DNA from: Chara braunii
Taxonomy: Eukaryota > Streptophyta > Charophyceae > Charales > Characeae
Reading direction: 5' to 3'
Length of the DNA stretch: 64,000 nucleotides
Assembly: GCA_003427395.1 (NCBI GenBank)
Contig: BFEA01000548.1
Location: 265,817 to 329,816, forward strand
Below, in pieces: positions 32,725 to 42,987 of this stretch. Position 1 is the first letter of the stretch. The number at the start of each line of letters is the position of its first letter. A model generated the notes under the pieces. The model did not search any database, had not been told where the DNA came from, and was given only the letters and a program-made list of their open reading frames with translations. The position numbers were made by a program, and so were the translations under genes.

Positions 32725-34341
32725 CCTATGGCTTCCTTTTCTTAGCACGTTGAGCAGCTTGTTCTTCCTCTTCCTTTCTTAGCCGCTCATCTTCCTCATC
32801 CTCTTTGCCTTCGTCCCCCACATCGATAACTGGCTCCTTCTCTCGTGGTTGACTTTCGCTTGGAGGTTCCTGACTGCTACTAGATCTCCTTTCTTACTCC
32901 TTGTGCACACGGCTTGTGGGACCGTAGGTTGTCCCCGAGGCTGACGAAATGCAATGCCTGATCGTGGGGTTGATCCCAAGGTCTTACAAGCCGGTTTAAC
33001 ACTTGACGACCCCGTCTCTGGGCCTAATAGGAAAACCATTGGTTTCGCCACTTCATCGCAAATGGTCCTCATTTTCAAGTTCAACCTCTGCATTTTCTCC
33101 ATGAGGTCTTCCATTCGCTCCATGGTCTCACTCGCCCTTTTCTGGCAATATGGCTCCTCCTCTTTCTCAACTTCTACCACCACTGGCTCATCCTCCCTGG
33201 TCTCCTTATCGGATTCATCATTGGCCAATTCTTCTATCTTTATCATTGGCCTTACTTCTTCCTCCTGCCAGAGTCGAAACATAGCCGGTGGTGGCGGACC
33301 TTGTTCGGCTTGACGAAGCGCCTCGTCTCGCATACCACCAGGAATCTTGGGGTCAATATAATTTCCATATTTATCATAAACATCCCCGCCCATGTTCGTT
33401 GAGATAAGACCATTTATCTCATCTACCCTTCGCATCAGGCAAAACTTTAAGGTATGCCCTTTCAACGCACAATGATGGCATATAGCATTCCTCCAATTAA
33501 ACCTTGGTCTGCCATTTCCTCCTTGTCCATTCCAGTTGCCTCCGCGTCCGTCTCCTTGACCGTTTTGTCCACCATTGCCGTAACCTTGTCCTCGGCCTCA
33601 ACCACCTCGGCCCTGACTGCCTTACCCGTTACCCCCTTGGCTTTGTCCTCGTCTCTGATCCGTCGCTTGAACGGGCTGGTCAATCTGTGGCGGGGGTGTT
33701 GGCTGTTGCAGTTGGCCCCCCCCTTGCCAGTTCACTCCTTGAGATGGCGCACTGGGTACCCTTCTGCAGTATGCGCAGTCGACCCTCCTATGGGCAGCCC
33801 GACTTGGTTGTAAAATGGCCACGGGCCATATGGACCATATCCCGGCCGCTTAGGAGGAATGAGCCCACAGTCAACCGGTAGAAGTACTCCGCCGGCTCAC
33901 GGCCAAACCCCATACCTCGTGCCGCGTCTGTCACCCACGGGAGGGTTGGTCAAGCTCCTGTCACCTGCACAATCCACGTTAGTCCTCAACCATACAAAAG
34001 TTGACTCGGACTGACCCCACGTCACGTGTACACAAGTCTCACAAGGTAGCGTTTGGGACAAATAGAACGAGCATTTTCGTTTAGTCCAAAACAATGGGGT
34101 TCTCAACACTATTTCCAGCATCGGGTGAGAATCCCTCGTCTAAGAGGGAGAAATCAGTTTGAGTAGCAACAGATCTCTTCTGCACTTTGAGTCTGATCCT
34201 CCTCCCAATCAGATGCCGGCAATATCTGGCTCGACGATCCCAGGGAACCGTGCTAGAGCTCTCCGTATCAGAGGTCGTTTCCCGTGCCCATTTGGGCCAA
34301 AGCTCAAGGTCTACTGTGACGATGCCTTCTCGTGATGACAA
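32725..34341 (-). pseudogene. Ty3-A Gag
   Basis: N-terminal part at 34341-34081 (GIVTVDLELWPKWARE), then damaged capsid region, then one frame from 33822 down through a Gly/Gln/Arg-rich RNA-binding stretch (GRGQGYGNGGQNGQG) to the zinc knuckle C-H-H-C-x4-H-x4-C at about 33490-33449. Two stops in that stretch replace repeat codons: TAA at 33622 where CAA is expected and TGA at 33598 where CGA is expected. After the knuckle come an acidic, likely helical region (EEEPYCQKRASETMERMED) and a frameshift near 32885 into the frame that joins the protease. Confidence 0.7.
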
Positions 34342-34364
34342 TGGTTTCCATCCCTCACAAAGGC

Positions 34365-35170
34365 CCCAAATGTACCAGGTTCGGTGGCCCAGTCCAGAAT
34401 GTACCCGTTCGGAAGGCCCGTTTCAGAATGTACCCTATCGGAAAGCCCGATTCAGAATGTACCTGTTGGGAAGGTCCGGTTCGGAATGGACCTCTTCGGA
34501 GGGTCCGGTTCGGAATGTACCTGTTGGGAAGGCCGGTTCGGAATGTACCTCTTCGGAAGACCCGGTTCGAAATGTACCTCTTCGGAAGGCCCGGTTCACG
34601 AAGTACCCCTTCGGAAGGCCCGGTTCGGAATGTAGCTCTTCGGAAAACCTGCACCTCTTCGTAAAGCCCGCTTCACAAAGGCCGCCTTTTAGGAAGACCG
34701 CCTCACAAAAGAACCTCTTCGGATGTCTCGATCATCAATGCGTCCGTTCAAACTGCCCGGCCTCCAAGTGCCCGTTCAGACGTCTCGACCCTCGATGTGC
34801 CTGCTCAAATCGCCTAGTACCCAAAGTACCCGATCGCCATGCTCTTGATGTATGTTAGCTGCATGCGGCCGTCCTCCCAACCGCACTCCTTGGTGCGCGC
34901 CCTTGGCGGGTCCTTAGCATGTGCCCTTGCGTGCCTCTTCGGCGTGCCCTTCGATGCGCCCCTTTGGAGCGCGTCCTTAGTGCTCCTTCAATGTGTCCTT
35001 GGAATGCCTCGTCCGTATGGCCTTGGGGTGCCCCACTGGTGTGCGCTCTCGGGATGCCCCCTTCCTCGTTTGAAGGACCCCTTTCGGATTGCCCCCTTAG
35101 TGCGCCCGTTAGAGCTCGTCCTGAGTGTTCCGTCAACAACCCCTTCAATGTGCCCCGTCAGAACGCCCTT
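34365..35170. repeat. 29-bp minisatellite grading into degenerate copies
   Basis: The unit contains 'aatgtacctcttcgg' and 'aaggcccggttcgg'. Copies start at 34398, 34427, 34456, 34485 and onward every 28-29 bases to about 34640. From there to about 35170 the pattern dissolves into words such as 'gtgcccttcga' at irregular distances. It lies directly upstream of the Ty3-A gag start. Open frames in it follow from the repeat. Confidence 0.85.
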
Positions 35171-35359
35171 TTAGCAGGTTCCTGGTATGTAACCCGTGCG
35201 CCCCTAGCCGCTACTGTGCGTTGGGCTGCGCGGGACTACGCGCCCGCGCGCCCATGTCCACTGGCGTGCGATGGGGCTGCGCGTGGCTGCACGCCCTCGG
35301 ACTGTGTTTGCTGGTGCGTTGAGGGGGCTGCGTGCTGCGAGCTTGCGAGTCCAAATGCG

Positions 35360-35800
35360 CGGGGGGATCGCGCGCGTGTGCGAGGGGGGATCGCGCGTGT
35401 GTGCGCGCCTGTGCACTCTAGTGCGTGCGGGGTTGCGCACGTGTGCACGCCTGTGCACTCTAGTGTGGGGGGGGATCGCGCGCATGTGCGCCGCCAGTGC
35501 ACTCCACTTCGCGGGGGGGTCGAGCGTGTGTGCGCGCCTGTGCGCTCTAGTGTGCGGGGGGATCACGCGTATGTGCGCGGCTATGCGGTCTAGTGCGTGG
35601 GGGGATCGTGCAAGTGTGCACGCCTATGCGCTTTAGTGCGCGGGGGGATCACGCGCGTGTGCCCGCCTGTGCGCACTAGTGCGAGGGGGGATAGTGCGCG
35701 TGTGTGCCCCTGTGCGCACTAGTGTGCAGGGGGGGTCGCACTCGTCTGCGTGCCTGTGCGCTTTAGTGCACACGGGGGGGGTCATGTGTGTTGGTTACCT
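35360..35800. repeat. 43-bp GC-rich minisatellite, about 10 copies
   Basis: The unit contains 'gtgtgcgcgcctgtgcgc', 'ctagtgcg' and 'ggggggatc'. Successive 'cctgtgc' words lie at about 35408, 35450, 35494, 35537, 35579, 35622, 35665, 35708 and 35752. CpG and GT dinucleotides alternate over long stretches, and G runs of 6-9 occur in every unit. Confidence 0.85.
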
Positions 35801-36720
35801 GTGCGCTCTGCTCCTTGTGCGTATCGCCCGTGCGTTGTCTCCCCGTGCATATCGTCCGTGCGCTATCTCCCTGTGTATGAAGAAGTCCCTCCGTCCTCCC
35901 TTCGTTCCCTGTTCATGCATGCGAGAAGTGTCCCCACCCGGAGCCCTTTTCGGCTTTTATGTTTTGCAGGGCCCGGCCTCCCTGGCTCTCCACTCTTCGG
36001 AGGCTGCCCACGAGTTGCAACACCTTGGTACCGGGCCTGTGGCCGAGCCTGATTGGGCCCCCGAAAAGTTCTCAACGAAGAGGGCCTTTAGCTCGGGAAG
36101 TGGGCCTTTTGCAGCGCCCCGGTACCGAGGCTACTCCCAAGCTTGTCCCAGGTCTATTTGGGCCTAGGTGGTCCCCTATGCTCAAGCGGTACCGACCCTT
36201 GAGAGAATCGAGCAGGGCCCCCCGAAATTATAGGCCATAAGGCCCATTTCCGATCCTTGGCCCGAAAACCTTTTTTCCTTGGCGCCAAAGCCTGCCTAAA
36301 AGGCCGGTCTCCATCGTCACCAACGCAAGGTGTTCCAGGGGTTTGGTCACTCGTGGCAACTTCGGAGGCTGCCACCGCTCGAGATGCTCGAAGCTTTGTG
36401 TCAAGGACCCGACGCCCTTTTCCTTCTGGCTTTTCGCCAACCCTTGGTGCAACTCTGACCCCTCACGGTAGTGCCCTTTGCTCCGAGCCCTTGGCAATCT
36501 TCATGTTGCGGTATTTTTTTCATGCCTGTCTGTGGCTTATGCCCATATTCGCCCAGGCAAGGGTGTCCCCTCCTATGTCTATGGTTCCATTATTTCCAGA
36601 TGTCGAGACTGATACTCATGGTGTTGTTCTGTTGGCGTAACTTCCGGATCCTGGTAGCGGTCCCTGCCGGTAAAGTAAGTGAGTCGGGCCCTTGCCAATA
36701 GTCCTTATCGAGGAAGTAAA
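35801..36720. other. Unassigned DNA, possible Ty3-B 3' LTR remnant
   Basis: No gene supported. The stretch lies beyond the putative polypurine tract of Ty3-B, so part of it may be a 3' LTR. Without a second copy in the window this cannot be shown. Confidence 0.3.
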
Positions 36721-36763
36721 GGGCGGCATAAGAGTGGAGCCGCCCTACAGCAGCCCCCCCCCC
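36721..36763 (-). other. Putative polypurine tract and LTR start of Ty3-B, with hairpin
   Basis: On the minus strand a run of nine G is followed by 'ctgctgtagggcggctcc'. The next 25 bases (36745-36721) are an inverted repeat GGGCGGC, 11-base loop, GCCGCCC. A G-rich purine tract about 100 bases after the integrase stop is where the plus-strand primer should be, and a short inverted repeat near an LTR start is common. No LTR pair proves it. Confidence 0.35.
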
Positions 36764-36862
36764 ATTCTCGACGTCCCCGGCGAACCATCTTTGTATATCA
36801 GGGAAAAAGAGGACGGAGAAAATATTGACTCCTAATCTCTACCCATCAACCCAAGATTACCC

Positions 36863-38330
36863 TTATCGCCCCCGTCGGGTCCTTTTCTGTCGCTTCTTTT
36901 CCTTATCTCGCTTTTTCTTAATCATCCTCTTTTTAATCCTTAATCGTTTTTTGGCCCTTCGTCGTCTCCTCTCACGGCGGTGTTTGTTTTCTCCCTTATC
37001 TTTTACTTGTACACTCCTAATAGCTTCCTTACCCCTGCGCTTCCTTTCCCGTCTCAGCGTGGCTGATTCTAGGACCTTTTGCCTCTTTTTCTTTGTGTCT
37101 TTTTGTGGGCTATTTCGGACCCCTAAGACTTTCTCTCGCGTCCTTTTCGTGGATCTCTTAGAGGATTCTCCTACTTCATAAGTGGACGACCCACTTTCCC
37201 CCGTGGGATCTTCCGTAGGCTTTTCTAAGTGTTCCTCTAGCCGCTCGTCGGCCCCGTCCTTCTCCTTACTCTTTTTCGAATGCAGGGTAGCTTCCTTTCG
37301 ATCCTTAAATACTTTTAAGCGGGCCCCAGACATTGACTCTTTCCATTTGGCTTCGTCTAATTCCTCAAGCAGGTAGGCCCCGCCTTCTAGTCTCTTAACC
37401 ATACGGTAGGACCCCATCCATCTGTTTGCTAGCTTCCCTGTCCATGTTCTTTCCAGAGCGGAATTGTAGAGTAAGACCAAGCTTTTTGCAGGTATTCCTT
37501 CCTGCCTGACTCGAAGGTTTTTGTCCCATCTTTCCTTTTCCTTTCCCCTCTGGGTTTTTAGCTTCTCTATGGCGTTCAGGACGCTATCCTCGAGGGTCTC
37601 AGCTATTTGCTTAATCCTAGCGCCCAATAGTTGTTCCCTGGTCGATACTTCTTCCCAATCAATCTTCGTCCAAGAACCCATATGAAATTCTATGGGTAAA
37701 GGATAATGCCTTCCAAACCATAAGGTGTAAGGCGGGTATCCAGTGGTCGATCGCACTATAACATTATCTGCCCAGACTGCGAATCTCAGATACTTCGGCC
37801 AGTTCTTCTCCCTCCCCTCGCACCATTTGGCGAGCGCGTTTACAAGAGACTGGTGCCCCTTTCTACAGGAGCATTAGTCTGAGGGTGGTATGCCGTAGAT
37901 AACGACACTCGGATCCCTGTTCTCGTGAGCAAATCCTGGACTTCCTTAGCCATGAACTCCGATCCCCTATCCATGACGATTTTTCCGACACATCCGTACC
38001 GGGTGATATATTCCATCAGACATTCACTGACAATTTTCCCTGTCTTCTAACGTAGCGTTCATGCTTCCACGAACCCAGCTAGGTCATCCCTGATATCCAT
38101 GATGTAGTTCATTCCTCCTTCTCCCTTGGGCATCTTGACTAGGTCGACGTGAACGTTTTTGCCCTACCACAGTCGGAAATGAAGGGAACAACGGTTCTTT
38201 ATACTTAACTACAACCCTCTTCTGGCATTCTACGCACGTCAGGCAGTAGGACTCCACGTCTCTATATAGGCCGTCCCACCAGTAAAGATTTCTGACCTTC
38301 TCAAAAGTCCACTTTACTCCTCTGTGTCCT
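36863..38330 (-). pseudogene. Ty3-B integrase with highly basic C-terminal tail
   Basis: HHCC zinc region GGHRGVKWTFEKV, then YCLTCVECQKR at about 38245. Core: VHVDLVKMPKGEGG (D), VMDRGSEFMAKEV (D) and NAPVERG (E). Stops (TGA, TAG near 38055) and a one-base loss right after the catalytic Glu region (about 37862) break it. From 37756 the frame is open for 297 codons: WFGRHYPLPIEF, LVLLYNSALERTWTGKL, MSGARLKVFKDRKE, then about 130 residues dominated by Lys, Arg and Glu ending at 36863. The tail resembles nuclear-localisation or nucleic-acid-binding sequence rather than a chromodomain. Confidence 0.8.
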
Positions 38331-38541
38331 CCGACGACACCGTCGTGAAGTTCCGCTATTATTTCTTATCGCTCACCTTCATCGCAGACTACCCTCAACG
38401 ACATACCGTTCTTAGGTGGTATCTTAAAGAGATGACCCGCCCCGAGGCAATATTGTTGAGCCTCCTTCTAAGCTTGTCATCCACCTCAACCTCGCCTATA
38501 AGATATCGCCCTATTCGATGGTACTTACTGGTGTAAAGATT

Positions 38542-39110
38542 CTATAGGAACAGAGAGGCCCCAATGGTACTAGGTTCCATTTTTAGTGAACCTATTTCCA
38601 TTTGTAAGAACTTGTCAACCCCTCCAGGCGACCCCAGGTTCCCATCTTCTACCAGAATTTGCGATAAGCCATCTGCAACTGAATTCTTGGTCCCGGATAT
38701 CCGTTCCACTACATAATCAAACATCCTTATGTGCATAAGCCACCTGGTAATCGTGGGGTCTGTCAACGAGAAATCTTTCTGCAACACGGTCACCACCGCC
38801 GTCAGGTCGACCCGCAGTACGAACCTTCGTCCGTAAATATAATGTCAGAAGACATTCAAACAATGCAGCACTCCAATAACTTATTTCTTAAACTGCGAGT
38901 AGTTCCTCGTGGTGTTGTTCAAGATCTTACTCTCGAATCTGAGAGGTCTTTCGTTACAATCCGGGTCCTTTTGAGCTAAGACTCCACCAACGGAAGCGGG
39001 CCCTGCATCCGTACATACTACAAACGGTCGTTTTTCCTCATCCTCAAAGTAAGGGACTCCAAGGACTTGACCTCCTTCCTTAAACTCGTCATTCAATGCT
39101 CTTACTGTAT
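38542..39110 (-). pseudogene. Ty3-B RNase H domain
   Basis: FKEGGQVLGVPYFED, FVVCTDAGPASVGGVLAQKD (first catalytic Asp), RPLRFESKILN and NYSQFKK, a stop, then DPTITRWLMHIRMFDYVVER, ISGTKNSVADGLSQ with the conserved ADGLS motif, and an acidic linker. Stops near 38880 and 38835 separate the pieces. Confidence 0.75.
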
Positions 39111-39118
39111 CTTCCTGT

Positions 39119-40200
39119 TCACTCGTTCATTTTCACTCTATTCCCTTGTGCAATAGCCTCCTTAATGGTTCGGCCTTTCCAGCGTATCCTTTTATGAAAT
39201 TTTTCCAGAACCTGACCACTCCTAAAAATTGGCGTATATCGGTAATATGTCGTAGCGGAGTATGCCGGGTCCGGCCGTCTGCTGTCCTTGTCACAGATAT
39301 AACCCAATATCTTTATGGAGGATATTGCCCACCTACTTTTAGTCTCACTCACCGTGATGTTCGTGTCCTCTAACTTCACTAGCACCTTCTTAATATCCTC
39401 AGCATGAGTCGCGAACTCAAAGTCTCAACTCTGTCTCATCCTTCTCGTACGGTCCTTTGATTGGAAAGTCATCGAGGAAAACTTCCACCAAATTTGGTAT
39501 AAGTTCTCCCAAGACTGCCACCATTGCCCTTTGAAAAACAGCGACGCCATTAGTCCATCCCGTCGGTACCAGAATCATTGGACCAATCCTAATGGCGTGT
39601 GCATCGCGGTCAGGTGTCGATCTCTGTAGTCAAGCGGGATCTCGTCGTAGCCTGAGAAAAGGTCGAAGACCGAGTATATCGAACGCCCAGCCGACCCTTC
39701 GGATAAGAGATCCGCGTTTGGGATGGACTCGATGTCTCTATCCGTGATTTTATTACTCTTTTGCAGATCTTGTATACACCGTAGCTTCTCGTTTGACTTC
39801 CGTATGAAGAACCATCTGTTTGCATAGGCGCTCTCACATGGTTCTGCCACAAACGTCCTGATTTTTTCCTTCAGGAAGTCCACTATCATCTCCTTTTCCT
39901 TCTGGGCACACTTTCACCCTGCGTCATTCCACGGAACGTGCGGGACCGTATAGATTCGGGCTTAGCATATCGTGGATCTATTCGCCCTCTCTCCGCGTCG
40001 CAGAAAGCTACCGCCTTATCGCATGCCCTTAACGTCTCTATTATCAGTTCTCTCTCCTCCTTAGTTATATTCACACCGCCTCTATCCATCTCTTTCAATC
40101 TATCTTCAGTGATTCTCTGCCCTTCCATGGCCTTTCGTTCTCTGATCATTTGAGTAATTTCTTCCTCAGTGATCCCTATGTCTTCGGTCCTGTCACGACT
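39119..40200 (-). pseudogene. Ty3-B reverse transcriptase
   Basis: A preceding domain (KEERELIIETLRACDKAVAF, then CDAERGRIDPRY) leads into IVDFLKEKIRTFVAEPCESA, RWFFIRKSNEKLRCIQDL, SVFDLFSGYDEIPLDY (motif A), MHTPLGLVQ, then after a one-base deletion near 39577 PTGWTNGVAVFQRAM (motif B) and FLDDFPIKGP (motif C, at about 39480-39465). The catalytic Asp pair is intact, unlike in Ty3-A and Giant-1. A second frame change lies near 39415. Confidence 0.85.
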
Positions 40201-40412
40201 AACTGCAGCAAGTTAAACTTTCAAGGCTACAGTTTTGTATCTCTTCCCCCCGCTGTGTGGGGGAATTCCTCCAAAAAAGACAGGTTTATACATCCTCCGA
40301 ACTCATCATCATCACCATCTTTGGAGTAAGTTATCACATCTACCACATACTTGCTCTTTAGGTCCTCCACTTCAATCCTTCTCCCTTTCGCCCTATGAGG
40401 CCCTAAAGGGAG

Positions 40413-41336
40413 TTATTCGGGAACCATCAAGCAACTCCTCGTCATTAGTTGCCCTCTATTTTGTAAGGATACCTTGTGACGTTTGTCAAATTCGTTTACA
40501 GTCTTTAGGGTAACCCTATTACCCTCGGGTTCATCTATGGTGACTATTTGACTCTCGTTGGGCTTATTATCGGTGGTGGCGTTAACACTCGTCAGCCAGG
40601 TCCTCCCAAGGATTAGCCCCGAAGAACAATGTTCCACCGTGAAGACAGACACGGTGGCTTCAACCCCAACGACTATGACCTTGGCCTTATGACACACCCC
40701 AAGCGCGGGCTGCTTTAGTTTGTTAGCGGATACCATAGTCATAACGAGGCTCCTGTCTACGTCTGGGCCAAGCTTCCTTGCTACCTTATCCTCACAGACG
40801 GTAGACTCAGATCCGTCATCCACTATAGCCTCCATCCTCACTCCGTTTACGGTGGCGTTTAACTTTCCACTACCGAGGACGTAAAAGTAGTCGCCCTTGC
40901 CTCCTATGACTTTTGTCCGCTCTTGCTTTCCTTTCTCTGCCGCCAAGACAGAGGTTTTCGTCTCTGCTTTAGGTTCTCCAGAAGTCGCCGTCTCAGTCAG
41001 CGGCACCTTAGCTTTCTTCATCATCCCGATCAGTTCATCCCTCGTCGGTCCACAGCCGGCTATGAATTCCTTTAGCGTAACAGGAATGGGCATATCCATT
41101 GCCCTCCTCAACAGTTCCCTCAAATCAACCTCGTCCAGCGAGCTTTTGAGTTGGAACCTCATGGTCGCTCTCTTCCTAGGGGACTGAGGAGACTTCGGCG
41201 ACTCCACTTGCTCATCTATCATTGGTTGATCCAGGTCTTCTTTCTTCCCACCGCTAGACTGCCTGACGCCTTGGGCGCATACATAGGTTTCGCTATCACT
41301 TACTGCGTCTACAAACTTAATGGAGGAAATTCTCAT
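40413..41336 (-). CDS. Ty3-B protease region
   Basis: A 307-codon open frame. Active-site context AIVDDGSESTV at about 40830, with D-D-G instead of the usual D-T-G or D-S-G, followed by VFTVEHCSSGLILGRTWL, which fits the second conserved segment (ILGR). N-terminal of the active site is a charged linker (LKSSLDEVDLRELLRRAMD) like those in Ty3-A and Giant-1. The frame is the same as that of gag upstream, separated by a TGA and a TAG, so a Gag-Pro fusion is the likely ancestral state. Confidence 0.75.
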   Translation of the reverse strand: MRISSIKFVDAVSDSETYVCAQGVRQSSGGKKEDLDQPMIDEQVESPKSPQSPRKRATMRFQLKSSLDEVDLRELLRRAMDMPIPVTLKEFIAGCGPTRDELIGMMKKAKVPLTETATSGEPKAETKTSVLAAEKGKQERTKVIGGKGDYFYVLGSGKLNATVNGVRMEAIVDDGSESTVCEDKVARKLGPDVDRSLVMTMVSANKLKQPALGVCHKAKVIVVGVEATVSVFTVEHCSSGLILGRTWLTSVNATTDNKPNESQIVTIDEPEGNRVTLKTVNEFDKRHKVSLQNRGQLMTRSCLMVPE

Positions 41337-41381
41337 TCCTGGACTCTCCGGCGATTCTTCTATCTAGTCCTCAAAGGTCAC

Positions 41382-42075
41382 TCATGAAACCTTGGCCGTC
41401 GTCGGCTCATGCGCTTGTTTTTCCTTCGCTTCATTCATCCTCCTCCTCCGGATATCCACATTTATCTCCATCGAAGGTACGAAGGGTACATGTTTCCCCT
41501 CATCTGCCCACATTACATATTTTCTATAATCCAATTCGATGATACCTTCTTTCAATGCGTCTAGCATAGCCTGACAATCTCTTTTTCGGTGGTCCTCATC
41601 TCCGCAGTACATGCAAGCCTTATCATTCCAGGTCCGTCTTGGGCTAGGGTCTCCCTTCTCCCAGCCCTCTGGCCGTGGAGCAGCCCGTACAGAGGGTTCC
41701 TCTTTCCTTTTACTATGATTTTGCAATTTTTCTACTGCCGCCTTTAGGACTTCTATTTCCTTTGCCATGTCCTCCTCACGTCTTTCTGGCCTCCTAGGCT
41801 CTACCTCATCTTTTGGCTTCCACCTGCTATCCTTAGCGTTAGCCCATTTGGACGTTCCCCACTCTCCATCACTTCTTTTCCAATCACCTCGGTTTCTCTT
41901 CCTCCACTCACTCTCACTCCTGGCAAACTCCCCTCTCCTAGGCGAACTCGTATTAGTGTCCTTTCCTTCAACTTTGGGTCTCCTGTCTTCGAATTGAGGC
42001 CTTCCTCCTTCCCTTCCCATAGTCACTCCCTTTCCTAGGTTATCGAGGACTTTCATGATATGCACGCAGTCCACT
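41382..42075 (-). pseudogene. Ty3-B Gag, C-terminal part with zinc knuckle
   Basis: IMKVLDNLGKG, a basic/Trp-rich linker (SEWRKRNRGDWKRSDGEW), a coiled-coil-like stretch (EIEVLKAAVEKLQNH), then the knuckle C-M-Y-C-x4-H-x4-C at about 41615 and DALKEGIIELDYRKYVMWAD, a conserved element after the knuckle in this family. The capsid is missing on the 5' side. The frame ends in TGA where the sequence suggests CGA, then runs on towards the protease. Confidence 0.75.
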
Positions 42076-42507
42076 GAAGGTACGGATCCAATGACCGCTC
42101 GAGAACGTACGGAGCTGGACTGTCGTCACTTTGCGAATAGATGTCGGGCGAGAGATCGTCCGCCAATTGCAGGATCGGCGCGAGGAGCTCCTGCGCAATC
42201 AACTCGCGGTGACCCGACTGTACCGATCCAAAGAGAAAGCCAAGCAGATCGCCCTCCATGTTAGTCCTCCAAGCCTGTATGATCAGCAGCTCCAAATTCT
42301 CGATCCACGTTACCAGTACTCGGGCCAAGCAAAAGGACAACTCGTCAAAAGTTTTGCACCACAGCCGCCAATGTCCAGGATTGATAAGCGGGACTGAAAG
42401 AGGCTCGAACGAGAAGGAAAGAGAAGGCTGAAGATCGGACTACTAGAAGGTGGGGAAAAGAGAGGGGAGACCGAAAATAGAGAGAGGAGCGAGAGGATTG
42501 GCGTGGT
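42076..42507. other. Junction zone between Ty3-C and Ty3-B
   Basis: Both strands carry an open frame of about 90 codons: minus 42340-42053 (LELLIIQAWRTNMEGD) and plus 42095-42397 (REIVRQLQDRREELL, ending SRIDKRD). The plus frame has the charge pattern of an amphipathic helix and no ATG. I cannot decide which, if either, was coding. It probably belongs to the 3' part of Ty3-C. Confidence 0.3.
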
Positions 42508-42987
42508 TCATTGGGGACGTGGGAAGGGGACGAGGGTGGGGATCGCAACTAGCCGCTCGCGCGGAGAATGGCTGATGTGGCCAAGATCCGGCGCAAAGGT
42601 CGGGATGAGGTTGTGCCCAGGTCGGGCGAGAACGTGCTGCCACACGTTGGACACCTGCTCTGTCCACTCGCGCAGCGAAGTCAAGATCGTGGTATGCCAC
42701 TGCGGATTGACCGAGCTGATGTCACCGCTGAACGCCGCAACCGTGGTGACGTGGCTCGTTCTCGGAGCCGCTCGCTGATGAACTGCGATTACCTCCGCAA
42801 ATACTACTGCGTGAGGACTCCCTTCGATTCGAAACGCGGCGGCGGCACACACTCCCACGTAGCAGAAGAATTGCGCCAAACGCCGAAGATCCGTATTGAG
42901 CCGAGGGTGACAAACTTGCCGAATCTCTGAGATGTGGCCACGTGGCAACAGTTGTTCGTCAAGAGCCCGCTCCGTGATGAAACTCAT
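42508..42987 (-). CDS. ORF overlapping the Ty3-C integrase stop, 159 aa, unknown
   Basis: The ATG at 42987-42985 overlaps the integrase stop TGA as ATGA. The frame runs 159 codons (MSFITERALDEQLLPRGHIS) and is free of stops although its neighbours are damaged. It has a hydrophobic segment FCYVGVCAAAAF (too short and interrupted for a sure membrane span) and a His/Trp-containing middle (PQWHTTILTSLREWTEQVSNVW). Extra ORFs after integrase exist in several LTR elements, for example envelope-like ones. I see no signal peptide and no family match. The opposite strand is partly open too, so chance cannot be excluded. Confidence 0.4.
   Translation of the reverse strand: MSFITERALDEQLLPRGHISEIRQVCHPRLNTDLRRLAQFFCYVGVCAAAAFRIEGSPHAVVFAEVIAVHQRAAPRTSHVTTVAAFSGDISSVNPQWHTTILTSLREWTEQVSNVWQHVLARPGHNLIPTFAPDLGHISHSPRERLVAIPTLVPFPRPQ

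Larger units (their letters stand above)
26963..34341 (-). mobile_element. Ty3-A: nearly complete Ty3/gypsy retrotransposon coding region
   Basis: Minus-strand order is gag, protease, reverse transcriptase, RNase H, integrase. RNase H before integrase defines the Ty3/gypsy order. All domains are present but broken by frameshifts and stops, and the RT/RNase H connection is split by a foreign insertion (29085-30576). No pair of LTRs could be recognised: upstream lie the 29-bp and 43-bp arrays, downstream the Ty3-D gag. I recall closely similar proteins as abundant in Chara braunii; this is unverified. Confidence 0.85.
36863..42075 (-). mobile_element. Ty3-B: Ty3/gypsy retrotransposon, gag (5'-truncated) to integrase
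   Basis: Minus-strand order is gag, protease, RT, RNase H, integrase with a long basic tail. It differs in sequence from Ty3-A throughout and is a separate family. The 5' part of gag is missing: recognisable Gag starts with DCVHIMKVLDNLGK at about 42075 and abuts sequence belonging to Ty3-C. In this family RT keeps its catalytic pair. The gag-protease frame is continuous apart from stops. Confidence 0.85.

Noticed and set aside
34187-35636. ORFs of 110-224 aa rich in Gly, Cys, Arg and Val
   Set aside because: They are read through the 29-bp and 43-bp arrays and alternate between frames.
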